Source of the DNA: a virus
Reading direction: 5' to 3' (one strand)
Virus record (IMG/VR): IMGVR_UViG_3300009376_000066
Location: 1 to 27,603 of that record
DNA length: 27,603 nucleotides
A program made the translations under genes and the position numbers. The notes under the pieces are model-generated. The model made no database searches. It was not told where the DNA came from and saw only the letters and a program-made list of their open reading frames with translations. This document shows positions 1 to 6,418 of this stretch, one piece after another. Each line of letters begins with the position of its first letter. Within the stretch, counting starts at the first letter, position 1.

Positions 1-94
1 ATACCAGTTTCTCAGAAATAACTATATCCCCATTGCCACATCCGCATTTACAGTCAAACTCCTCTTTTGTAAAGTGTTCTGTAAGTCTAGTCAT
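1..94 (-). CDS. Peptidase M15-like endolysin, N-terminal fragment
   Basis: Partial gene that runs off the left edge; only the first 31 residues are visible. They begin MTRLTEHFTKEEFDCKCGC and continue with a glycine-rich stretch. This HFT-x-x-EF-x-CKCGC opening is typical of phage and bacterial M15A (D-Ala-D-Ala carboxypeptidase-like) peptidases that cut peptidoglycan cross-links. The catalytic zinc residues lie outside the window and cannot be checked. The start ATG overlaps the stop of the upstream 53-residue gene, indicating translational coupling. If real, the phage has two wall hydrolases, this one and the SleB-type enzyme at 17664-18203. Confidence 0.6.
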   Translation of the reverse strand, partial: MTRLTEHFTKEEFDCKCGCGNGDIVISEKLV

Positions 95-248
95 TCTTTT
101 CTCCCTCTGACTTCTCCATACGTTCTATCAATGCATTACATAAATGATGCAATCTATCATTCTCTTGTTTTAATCGTTCTACTACTAATACCCATTCTGA
201 ATGTTCCATATCATGTCCCTTCACATCATGTTCGTGTCCTCGTTTCAT
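87..248 (-). CDS. Small hypothetical protein, 53 aa
   Basis: Short charged protein with a His-rich start (MKRGHEHDVKGHDMEHSEW) and a heptad-like helix (VERLKQENDRLHHL) that could form a short coiled coil. No membrane segment. Its ATG overlaps the stop of the 76-residue gene upstream and its stop overlaps the M15 start, so it sits in a tightly coupled operon. I do not recognise a family. The unbroken frame and the exact overlaps are the main support. Confidence 0.6.
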   Translation of the reverse strand: MKRGHEHDVKGHDMEHSEWVLVVERLKQENDRLHHLCNALIERMEKSEGEKND

Positions 249-475
249 ATTAGGTCCCTTTTCTTATGAATAATCAGATGATCTCTTAATACACTATGTA
301 AGTTAATATTCTGAATCCACTTAAGCCTCCCTACTTGACAATAATGACATCTGCCGAAATACTCATCACCACGATACTTGGATAGTATGCATATAATCTG
401 TTTCTTACACTTCTCATTATCACACTTAAACGTATACGTCATAGCTGATAAATTTAATACTTGTCCATACTTCAT
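245..475 (-). CDS. Small zinc-ribbon protein, 76 aa
   Basis: Hypothetical 76-residue protein with two Cys pairs: CDNEKC at about residues 18-23 and CHYC at about 43-46. This spacing suggests a small zinc ribbon that could bind nucleic acid or protein. An internal Met at residue 12 is an alternative start; no strong ribosome site marks either. It sits five bases after the upstream membrane protein and overlaps the next gene by ATGA. Function unknown. Confidence 0.6.
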   Translation of the reverse strand: MKYGQVLNLSAMTYTFKCDNEKCKKQIICILSKYRGDEYFGRCHYCQVGRLKWIQNINLHSVLRDHLIIHKKRDLI

Positions 476-479
476 AACT

Positions 480-728
480 TCATACGGGAATACGTTTATA
501 ATATGTAAGTCCCAACGGGACCTGGTGCCTGCCTGTGTTCCAGTTTTCTGGAGGTATTACACATATATAAGGTTCTGGACATATTCTGAGATACTGCTCT
601 TTCTGAATCGTTCTGGACAAATCCTTGATTGTGGCAACAGAGATGAATAGAGTAATTGCCAGGAATACTAGGAGCCAGTTTGAGATTGAACTTTTGGACT
701 GGAAAATTTTTTTGGTGAAATTTTTCAT
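480..728 (-). CDS. Single-span membrane protein, 82 aa
   Basis: Hypothetical protein with a basic N-terminus (MKNFTKKIFQSKSS), one membrane helix at about residues 17-34 (NWLLVFLAITLFISVATI), then a charged region and a Cys/Pro-containing tail (CPEPYICVIPPENW). Topology would be N-in, C-out, as in inner-membrane spanin or accessory lysis proteins, but no family motif is recognised. It is first after a 157-base gap with no gene. Confidence 0.55.
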   Translation of the reverse strand: MKNFTKKIFQSKSSISNWLLVFLAITLFISVATIKDLSRTIQKEQYLRICPEPYICVIPPENWNTGRHQVPLGLTYYKRIPV

Positions 729-885
729 AGCCGTTTTTTGATTTCTGGAAATTTTTTAGGGGGATCGGAAAAGGAGGTTGCCAGTAAGCTCACTAAGTCC
801 CCCTCAATATATCCCCAAATACTGTCGCCTCACGATGGCCGCTTCCACTAAAAAAAGCTTTTTCGCCTGGCAGCCAAAACACGCG
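729..885. other. Gene-free stretch with potential long-range stem
   Basis: 157 bases without a credible gene. It is G/C-rich compared with its surroundings and contains AGGGGGA at 758-764 and its exact complement TCCCCCT at 798-804, a 7-bp stem closing a 33-base loop. In the loop AGTAAGCTCACT is a near-palindrome that could form an inner hairpin. No T-run follows the stem on the minus strand, so it is not a simple terminator there. It may be a leader structure for the 82-residue gene or a small RNA. Confidence 0.3.
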
Positions 886-1197
886 TTAGTTCCTCTGTAA
901 TAGACTGAGGATCTCTGTAATATCCTCAGAGTATTGCTGTGAGTCTAGGAGTTCCTCTGCATCTAGTTCTCCTCGTGTCTCATCTAATATACTGAGACTA
1001 TCATTCATACACATACACACAATATCAAGTTCCTCAGAGGTTAACTGATATATACTGGGGTTCTCTGAGAGTGTCTGTGATATAGAGGAAACTCGTAATT
1101 GCAGAGTCTTATCAGGAGCATATTCACTCAGTACATCATTCATACTCATCCTGATAGTCTCAATGTGTCTCTGTTTAATATCTGCTAACGACTGCAT
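886..1197 (-). CDS. Hypothetical acidic helical protein, about 103 aa
   Basis: Protein rich in Ser, Glu and Leu, predicted mostly helical, with no membrane segment and no recognised motif. I prefer the start at 1197 (MQSLADIKQRH), which has GAGGGG nine bases upstream. An in-frame ATG at 1224 would add nine residues but lacks a visible ribosome site. The 5' end overlaps the upstream 40-residue frame by about 23 bases. The coding strand is unusually rich in TCTGAG/CTCAGA words. Confidence 0.55.
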   Translation of the reverse strand: MQSLADIKQRHIETIRMSMNDVLSEYAPDKTLQLRVSSISQTLSENPSIYQLTSEELDIVCMCMNDSLSILDETRGELDAEELLDSQQYSEDITEILSLLQRN

Positions 1198-1297
1198 ACC
1201 TCTGAGCCCCTCTATTAATTTCATTGGTAACTTTGGGAAGGAGAGAATTGTTTAACTTTGCGTCCCCCTCGTGAAACTCGAATATCTCAGTAACCAT
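1175..1297 (-). CDS. Small hypothetical protein, 40 aa
   Basis: Short frame beginning MVTEIFEFHEGDAK, with a strong ribosome site (AAGGGGG) about six bases before the ATG at 1297. An upstream in-frame extension exists, but this start has the better signal. It overlaps the next gene by about 23 bases. No motif or family is recognised. Support rests on the ribosome site and the operon setting. Confidence 0.4.
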   Translation of the reverse strand: MVTEIFEFHEGDAKLNNSLLPKVTNEINRGAQRYAVVSRY

Positions 1298-1328
1298 ATA
1301 AACCCCCTTCACTATCCCCTTCATATAA

Positions 1329-1368
1329 GACACTATGTAACACTCTGAGACACTATATACCACTCAGA
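1329..1368. repeat. Tandem 20-bp imperfect repeat
   Basis: GACACTATGTAACACTCTGA at 1329-1348 is followed directly by GACACTATATACCACTCAGA at 1349-1368, identical at 17 of 20 positions. It lies between the start of the 40-residue gene and the end of a 28-residue membrane peptide gene. It could be an operator or a local duplication. Confidence 0.6.
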
Positions 1369-1439
1369 CTCCTCAGAATAGCCAATAGAGACAGTAGTAT
1401 GGTGATTGCAACGAACCATGTACCGAAAGTATTCATCAT
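1353..1439 (-). CDS. Membrane micropeptide, 28 aa
   Basis: Very short frame starting MMNTFGTWF followed by one hydrophobic helix (VAITILLSLLAIL) and a short RS-containing tail. Its ATG overlaps the stop of the 58-residue membrane protein upstream (ATGATG context), and a GGAG lies about nine bases before. Probably a single-span membrane peptide; function unknown. Confidence 0.45.
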   Translation of the reverse strand: MMNTFGTWFVAITILLSLLAILRSLSGI

Positions 1440-1612
1440 AACCAACGATCTCCACCACTCCTTCGTACTGTGTCCATTAATTCACCATGTCGTGTTATTT
1501 CACCCTTCTTGTCTCGTTCTCTTGTCCATCTGTTAGGTGACAAGAGGGTAAAGAGTACGACTAGTATCAGTATCAGCAGTATCAGTAATAGTACGTTGAT
1601 TATCTGACTCAT
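1436..1612 (-). CDS. Single-span membrane protein, 58 aa
   Basis: Clear N-terminal membrane helix (INVLLLILLILILVVLFTLL, residues 5-24) followed by a charged cytoplasmic or periplasmic domain rich in Arg, Lys and Asp. A good ribosome site, GAGG, lies six bases before the ATG at 1612. It overlaps the 3' part of the 85-residue zinc protein in another frame for about 80 bases, so one stretch of DNA encodes two proteins. The layout resembles small phage inner-membrane spanins, but this is only a shape resemblance. Confidence 0.55.
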   Translation of the reverse strand: MSQIINVLLLILLILILVVLFTLLSPNRWTRERDKKGEITRHGELMDTVRRSGGDRWL

Positions 1613-1790
1613 TATTGTCCTCGTGGATGTATTGTTGTCGTGATTCTATTAGTGAAGGGAGTAGTAGATCACCACATTCCTTGCATATTAACAGCTCCTT
1701 CGTTTGATCTCTAGTTGTTGCGTTCTTATGGAATGTATAATTGTGCAATCCCACTTGACACCTTCTTTGTCGATATGCCTCACCCGTCAT
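1533..1790 (-). CDS. Small zinc-binding protein, 85 aa
   Basis: Starts MTGEAYRQRRCQVGLHNY and has a second Cys pair in ICKECG. Together these give a C...H...C-x2-C arrangement typical of short zinc ribbons. The C-terminal third is rich in Thr, Asp and Ser and overlaps the start of the next gene, so it may tolerate change. The ATG at 1790 overlaps the stop of the 29-residue gene by ATGA; an earlier GTG at 1796 is possible. Function unknown. Confidence 0.55.
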   Translation of the reverse strand: MTGEAYRQRRCQVGLHNYTFHKNATTRDQTKELLICKECGDLLLPSLIESRQQYIHEDNNESDNQRTITDTADTDTSRTLYPLVT

Positions 1791-1876
1791 TTCCACACTC
1801 TCTTTTTACACTTGCGTTTTTCAAAGTCATACTGCTCACAATACCAGTAATCCAGTATCCATGCCATTATATTCAT
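1787..1876 (-). CDS. Small hypothetical peptide, 29 aa
   Basis: Very short frame with aromatic residues and a basic tail containing Cys (YWYCEQYDFEKRKCKKR). It overlaps both neighbours by ATGA, which is the main support. There is no recognisable motif. Translational coupling to the upstream membrane protein is likely. Confidence 0.4.
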   Translation of the reverse strand: MNIMAWILDYWYCEQYDFEKRKCKKRVWK

Positions 1877-2037
1877 TGTTTATCTTCTCTACAATACTTG
1901 ATTAAAGTGTACACTAACCAGATTACGAAAGCAACTGCTAACAAAGAGATTGTCCCATACACGACTAATGCACCAAGTCCTGACACGGGTGCAGAGTTTC
2001 CCATGAGTAATGGTATCAGTAGATAGAGTAGTCTCAT
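1873..2037 (-). CDS. Small membrane protein, 54 aa
   Basis: Begins with a hydrophobic signal-like segment (MRLLYLLIPLLMG), followed by a short polar stretch and a second strong helix (VVYGTISLLAVAFVIWLVYTL, about residues 25-45), then a charged tail (KYCREDKQ). Either a signal peptide plus one span, or a two-span protein of holin-like size. It overlaps the downstream gene by ATGA and the upstream 83-residue gene's stop. No family assignment. Confidence 0.55.
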   Translation of the reverse strand: MRLLYLLIPLLMGNSAPVSGLGALVVYGTISLLAVAFVIWLVYTLIKYCREDKQ

Positions 2038-2285
2038 GGTGTTTTACTCCTCTTGGTAGACTTCCGTGTCTTGCGTTTAAGTGCAGTTACTTTGGGTTTA
2101 CTCTTTCTTTTTGTAGACTTCTTAGTCGTCTTAGGCATAACGGTTGGACCTATATCTTCTCCCGACCATTTCTCTTTTCGGCAGTACTTGTCCAGCCAGG
2201 GACCTATAATGGACTTGGGTGAAAACAACATATATGTTAGAATTCCTACCAGTATGAGTAAGAGTAGAACCATAGTAGATTCCAT
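2034..2285 (-). CDS. Membrane protein with Lys/Arg-rich tail, 83 aa
   Basis: One N-terminal membrane helix (MVLLLLILVGILTYMLF, residues 5-21), a short middle region, then a very basic C-terminal tail of about 30 residues made of Lys, Arg, Thr and Ser (for example KTTKKSTKRKSKPK). The tail looks like a histone H1-like or AlgP-like nucleic-acid or polyanion binder tethered to the membrane. Overlaps the next gene by four bases. Function unknown; binding phage or host DNA at the membrane is speculation. Confidence 0.55.
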   Translation of the reverse strand: MESTMVLLLLILVGILTYMLFSPKSIIGPWLDKYCRKEKWSGEDIGPTVMPKTTKKSTKRKSKPKVTALKRKTRKSTKRSKTP

Positions 2286-2287
2286 GA

Positions 2288-2455
2288 TTACTTAGCCTCC
2301 ACTTTCTTCTCTATGGGTTTTTCTACTGTTTTTGGCATTCCAAAGGGTGCATCTGATGCCATGCAGTAGAGTCCTATGACGAAACAGATGATTAGGGCTA
2401 AAGCTCCCTTGTGAATATGTGTTCCATCTGGTTTAAATCCGATTGGTTTTGGCAT
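2288..2455 (-). CDS. Single-span membrane protein, 55 aa
   Basis: Starts MPKPIGFKPDGTHIHKG, followed by one membrane helix (ALALIICFVIGLYCMA, residues 18-33) and a Lys/Glu-rich tail. A ribosome site (AAAGGAG) lies upstream. Likely an N-in single-span protein; no family recognised. The next minus-strand gene starts two bases after its stop. Confidence 0.55.
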   Translation of the reverse strand: MPKPIGFKPDGTHIHKGALALIICFVIGLYCMASDAPFGMPKTVEKPIEKKVEAK

Positions 2456-2467
2456 TTTGTTTCTCCT

Positions 2468-2590
2468 TTACTTGTTGATTATGTAATTCATGTAGAGTTT
2501 TGCAACTCCATAACAAATGACCATCAGGGCGACTATGCCCAGACTTGCTGCGAATAATTGTGCTATTAATTGTGATAGTGTTATACTCAT
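2468..2590 (-). CDS. Membrane micropeptide, 40 aa
   Basis: Short protein (MSITLSQLIAQLFAASLG...) whose central stretch of about 20 residues is hydrophobic, ending in YMNYIINK. Its ATG overlaps the stop of the 48-residue gene by ATGA. One membrane helix is predicted by eye. Unknown function. Confidence 0.5.
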   Translation of the reverse strand: MSITLSQLIAQLFAASLGIVALMVICYGVAKLYMNYIINK

Positions 2591-2733
2591 TCTTCTTCAA
2601 TCCTTCTCGTTAATTTATAAAAAAGATATAGACTTCCTACGATATACGATAGGGTGACTGTGAGAAACAAGAGTCCTATCGTGTTATGAAGCCAGGGTAT
2701 TTCAATAATAGTGCGTGATATTTTCCAACCCAT
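2587..2733 (-). CDS. Single-span membrane protein, 48 aa
   Basis: Short protein with one membrane helix (TIGLLFLTVTLSYIVGSLYLFY, about residues 18-39) and a charged C-terminus (KLTRRIEEE). Start and stop overlap both neighbours (TGATG upstream, ATGA downstream). No recognised family. It belongs to the same coupled run of membrane micropeptides. Confidence 0.5.
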   Translation of the reverse strand: MGWKISRTIIEIPWLHNTIGLLFLTVTLSYIVGSLYLFYKLTRRIEEE

Positions 2734-2978
2734 CAGAGTTGGAAACTTCCGTCATCTTCCCCTAGAATACCAGCCTGTCCGGGTGGAAACATTCCTGATG
2801 TGCTTTTTTTCCAGTCTACCAACTTCTGATCTGTGGAATGTGTCTCTTTGGGGTATAGTTTCGTTACTAACTCTTTTAATTGAGCGTTCTGTGTTTCTAG
2901 TGTTTTTACTTGTGATTCCAGTACGGCGCATCTCGTCATTAATTGACTGACTTCTGAGTATTCTCCTGAAGATGTCAT
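2733..2978 (-). CDS. Coiled-coil protein, 81 aa
   Basis: Residues 8-42 form a clear heptad pattern (EVSQLMTRCAVLESQVKTLE continuing to about residue 42) expected to be a dimeric or trimeric coiled coil, followed by a Gly/Pro-containing tail ending in GILGEDDGSFQL. No membrane helix. A good ribosome site (AAGGAG) lies seven bases before the ATG. It is the first gene after the structural block and could be a small virion or chaperone-like protein. Family unknown. Confidence 0.6.
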   Translation of the reverse strand: MTSSGEYSEVSQLMTRCAVLESQVKTLETQNAQLKELVTKLYPKETHSTDQKLVDWKKSTSGMFPPGQAGILGEDDGSFQL

Positions 2979-3019
2979 ATTGTATCTCCTTTGCGGGAAT
3001 GTTGTATATGTATGTATAC

Positions 3020-3754
3020 TTAAACATAAGACATTGTTTCCTCATTTATCATATTTTTTGCGTCATTCTCTAGGAGGGACTTGAGATCAGATTGTTGCAT
3101 GAAAACTTCGACACCATCAAGTCCTTTGCGCATTGCTCCATCTGAGAATGTTTTTGCTTGTTGTATATTACTACTGATTGCATCCTGTATCTCCGTGATA
3201 GGCATGGAAGATGTCAGCGTGGTGATATTGTTTTGTGCCTCGGCAAATAGATCAGTAAATGATTGATCGGGCAGAATATTTTTTCCAGCCTGTGTAACTG
3301 AACCAAGACTAGGAGCCATTGCTGCTAGTTTATCCAAACCACCATCAGCGTCTGAGAGTATATTTGGAATGTCGAGTGAGCATGGATCAAAATTAGCAGA
3401 TAGAGATATTGCCGAATTAGCAAGGTCTAAGAGATTGACATTAGCAAGACCTGTTATGTTCGTAAGACCACCGTATTTTGTCAGAAGGTCTGTGAGTCCT
3501 GCACCAGCACCACTAACAACAGATTGTAGATCATCTCTTAGAGATGAGAAAGCAGATGTAGCTAAAGGAATCTCTGGTAGCATATCTATAAGTTTTGATT
3601 TTACTGCCAACATTCCAGCTGGTAATAATCCTTGCAAGGCAGTAATCCCAAGAGGACCTCCAAGTGTTCCACTAAGATTGAGAAAACTGGAAATCTGTGT
3701 GGTTACAACTCCTTGCAAGGCATTCATACTTACATTTATTCCACAAGTTGCCAT
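3020..3754 (-). CDS. Uncharacterised structural-block protein, 244 aa
   Basis: Low-Cys protein rich in Ala, Leu, Ser and Gly, mostly amphipathic helix with hydrophobic stretches (GPLGITALQGLLPAGMLAV). I do not recognise a family. It has a good ribosome site (GGAGGG) and starts five bases after the PAAR protein, in the same run as gp5 and the hub. A role in the tail spike or hub region, or as an injected virion protein, is inferred from position only. Confidence 0.55.
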   Translation of the reverse strand: MATCGINVSMNALQGVVTTQISSFLNLSGTLGGPLGITALQGLLPAGMLAVKSKLIDMLPEIPLATSAFSSLRDDLQSVVSGAGAGLTDLLTKYGGLTNITGLANVNLLDLANSAISLSANFDPCSLDIPNILSDADGGLDKLAAMAPSLGSVTQAGKNILPDQSFTDLFAEAQNNITTLTSSMPITEIQDAISSNIQQAKTFSDGAMRKGLDGVEVFMQQSDLKSLLENDAKNMINEETMSYV

Positions 3755-3758
3755 TTAA

Positions 3759-4058
3759 TTACCCTCCAGCCATTACGTTGTGTGAACCCGTCATTGTCCA
3801 TGTACAACCTATTATATCATCTGCAATTCTTCCTGCACCCCTACCATTAATTCTAACAGTTATTGAACCAAGTGTTATTGGTCTAAGATGAACATAACAT
3901 TTTGGCGCAGCAGGTGCCGCATGTGGGGCATTGAAATCGAGCTGACATGACCACGGACGGCCATTCACAAGGACATTTGGTGAGCCGGTCATTCGCCATG
4001 GCCAATTACAATGAACTAAATCAATATCTCCAATTCTAGTTGCTGGTCGTGCTATCAT
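3759..4058 (-). CDS. PAAR-domain spike tip protein (T4 gp5.4-like)
   Basis: 99-residue protein made almost wholly of a PAAR domain, the zinc-stabilised cone that caps gp5/VgrG spikes and pierces the outer membrane. It begins MIARPATRIGDIDLVHC and has the paired PAAR pattern: GSPNVLVNGRPW at residues 25-36 and GSITVRINGRGAGRIADD at 64-81, then GSHNVMAGG. Candidate zinc ligands are H16, H46, H57 and C85. The gene is two genes downstream of the gp5 spike, as expected for a tip protein. T4 gp5.4 is the functional counterpart. Confidence 0.85.
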   Translation of the reverse strand: MIARPATRIGDIDLVHCNWPWRMTGSPNVLVNGRPWSCQLDFNAPHAAPAAPKCYVHLRPITLGSITVRINGRGAGRIADDIIGCTWTMTGSHNVMAGG

Positions 4059-5011
4059 TATGTTATATCTCCATTTGTAAATTGCGTTATTATTGTTTGA
4101 ATATCATCATGTCCAAATACGTCTGTATACATGAATCTGTAAAAAGGATCTTGTATATATCCAGAGACTTGAAAAGCTTGAATATATGCTTGAATTTTTG
4201 CAAGTGCAGCATTATATGCTGCCATATCTGCCGTAATATGTGCAGTAAAAGCTGCCAGATGAGTATTGATTAATGTTAATCCATAAGAAGTCATTGGACT
4301 ACCCAATGCATTAATAGAATTAATCAATGCTGTTGGTGTAGTACCAGACATACTCCCATTAACAGTAGTCAATATGTTTAAACTATCATATGTTGTTGGT
4401 AATGGATTCGTATTCAGATGAGTTTGTGCAGTTGCAATCGTAGTATCTGCTGTGAATAATGTACCAAAGAATCCTGTGAGATAGTTAGTGAATGTTACAC
4501 CATGCCTATTCTCTAAATCTATTAAACCACGAGCCAATCCCATAAGAGCAATTAGAGTTGGTTTCTCTATTGCAGGAGGTGGTGCATCATCAAGACCACA
4601 CAACAACTCATTATGCAATTTAAAATTATCGACATCGGCAACTGTAAAATAGTTCTTGAATGTAATTATCTGGGTATGAAGTGCATTTTCCGAAAATGCA
4701 GTAGCTGCGTTGGCAATATTTGTCATATCTGAATCAGTATATCCAGCACTAGAAAATCCTGATGGTAATGTTCCAGTCACATAACCATTCATTGTTGCAG
4801 CTTCTGATACTGCGACTGCTTTATCTGTTTCTAATAATGATTTAACAACATCTACACGAGCCAGCATTGTAGTCAATACACTTGCAAGTGGATTCTTGTA
4901 TGCGTCTCCAGCAAATAACTCTATAGCTAACTGTTTCACATGAGTTACTTCAGAATCAAAATAATTTGGTGGGAATGTTGGTGTAAGTCCTGCTGTAAAT
5001 GTAATTGGCAT
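4058..5011 (-). CDS. Uncharacterised protein between spike and PAAR tip, 317 aa
   Basis: Ala/Thr-rich protein, probably helical, with no catalytic motif or membrane segment that I can see. It starts MPITFTAGLTPTFPPNYFDS. A GGAG lies nine bases before the ATG, and the stop overlaps the PAAR start by one base. Its place between the gp5 spike and the PAAR tip suggests a virion component of the tail hub or a chaperone or effector loaded with the spike. No family is recognised. Confidence 0.5.
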   Translation of the reverse strand: MPITFTAGLTPTFPPNYFDSEVTHVKQLAIELFAGDAYKNPLASVLTTMLARVDVVKSLLETDKAVAVSEAATMNGYVTGTLPSGFSSAGYTDSDMTNIANAATAFSENALHTQIITFKNYFTVADVDNFKLHNELLCGLDDAPPPAIEKPTLIALMGLARGLIDLENRHGVTFTNYLTGFFGTLFTADTTIATAQTHLNTNPLPTTYDSLNILTTVNGSMSGTTPTALINSINALGSPMTSYGLTLINTHLAAFTAHITADMAAYNAALAKIQAYIQAFQVSGYIQDPFYRFMYTDVFGHDDIQTIITQFTNGDIT

Positions 5012-5023
5012 ATTATATTCTCC

Positions 5024-6418
5024 TTAGTTCAATAGAATCAATGGTGCTGTAACTTTGTAAATACCACCAGCAGTTATAGTATATATACCACCAACACTAT
5101 GTATTACTGCTCCTGCAACAGTATTTGTGTATGTTGAATTGGTCATTACTTCCATAGGTCCTTGACTGAATATATCCAATGTGGTGCCTGCACCCACATT
5201 CATACCAAGAACACTAGCAATATCAATACTTGTAGAACTTAAAAGATTAATCCCTAATGTAGTAGCAAGAGCATAACTACCCCCATATATACACGATACG
5301 TTAATACCAACAAGTTCATCCATAGTACCACCAATACTTTGATTGAGATTTGCACCTATGTTGATAATCTGATTTTTACCAACGAATAAATCATCTTCAC
5401 CATTAATAACAGACTTACGATCTGTTCTTACTTCTGTGACTTCATTACCAAGTACTTTACTTCTCTTATCACCATGCACATTCAAATGGTAATCTCCATA
5501 AACTTCTTGTACTAAATCTCCCTGATACAACATACGACAATCACCTTTAATAGTAACATTACACTTGCCTTGTATCAGAACATCTTTGAGTCCAAGTGTT
5601 ATCTCGTATTCATCACCAACAACTTTGGTAATTTTCGTGCCATCTGGTTGTATTTCTTCAAATGTTCCTTTCTTATGGTATCTATGTAATCGTTCTGCAC
5701 TTGGTGTATCATCCCATTCCTCAACATGACCAGACTCAGATTGTCTAACATGGTTAAATGGATAAAGAGATGAAAGAATAACAGAACCCAAATAAGATGT
5801 ATCATTATCAGTTGCTCCACCATATCGAGGATTTGGTTCATGCCAATCTGCAGCTTTATATAATCCAGCATTAGATGTATTGGCAATTGTATCACCACCA
5901 GATGCCGTACTCATATCTCCTGCAACAGCAACTGGAACATCTTTTTGTCTGGTTGTTCTCTTATGTTGAAGTGATGGTGAATTTTCACCGTTCTTCGTAC
6001 CAATCGGAAGCAATCCACTACCACGAGCAAGACGATTAGTGTCTGGTTCATTCAAATATAATGATTGTGGATATATACCCTTTGGATCATTAAAACCAAG
6101 TGTAGGATCTGGTCCTGCTTCTGGTATACCACCAAATGTTCCAATCATTACAGGGTCTTGTGCATTTTTACCATCACGAAAAAAACCAAAGACCCAAGTA
6201 CCCTCAACAGGGCCAGTTGGTGTTGTACCAATTCCATTCATAGCTGCAGATGTTATTGGTTGACTTGGAGTTGCCCAAGGTAATGTGTTAGTTGGTATAT
6301 GGTCATTGTCTTTTTTATCTGAATGATAACCAAGAATACGAACACGACAACGACCCAACTTTAATGGGTCTACTCTATCTTCAACTACTCCTGTCCACCA
6401 TGTAAATTCACCGTACAT
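5024..6418 (-). CDS. 5: Baseplate hub spike gp5 (OB fold plus beta-helix, no lysozyme)
   Basis: Central spike of the contractile tail. Residues 1-100 form the gp5/VgrG OB fold (GVVEDRVDPLKLGRCRVRIL, TWVFGFFRDGKNAQDPVMIG). A linker follows, and from about residue 255 to 464 there is a Val/Ile/Gly-rich repeat pattern (VQEVYGDYHLNVHGDKRSKV) typical of the triple-stranded beta-helix needle. T4 gp5 has about 575 residues with a lysozyme domain between these parts. Here the linker is too short and lacks lysozyme motifs, so the spike is probably non-enzymatic. Its start overlaps the hub gene stop (TAATG). Confidence 0.85.
   Translation of the reverse strand: MYGEFTWWTGVVEDRVDPLKLGRCRVRILGYHSDKKDNDHIPTNTLPWATPSQPITSAAMNGIGTTPTGPVEGTWVFGFFRDGKNAQDPVMIGTFGGIPEAGPDPTLGFNDPKGIYPQSLYLNEPDTNRLARGSGLLPIGTKNGENSPSLQHKRTTRQKDVPVAVAGDMSTASGGDTIANTSNAGLYKAADWHEPNPRYGGATDNDTSYLGSVILSSLYPFNHVRQSESGHVEEWDDTPSAERLHRYHKKGTFEEIQPDGTKITKVVGDEYEITLGLKDVLIQGKCNVTIKGDCRMLYQGDLVQEVYGDYHLNVHGDKRSKVLGNEVTEVRTDRKSVINGEDDLFVGKNQIINIGANLNQSIGGTMDELVGINVSCIYGGSYALATTLGINLLSSTSIDIASVLGMNVGAGTTLDIFSQGPMEVMTNSTYTNTVAGAVIHSVGGIYTITAGGIYKVTAPLILLN

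Noticed and set aside
3369-3758. 129-residue plus-strand open frame
   Set aside because: Antisense to the 244-residue gene, with no start signal and unlike any protein pattern I know.
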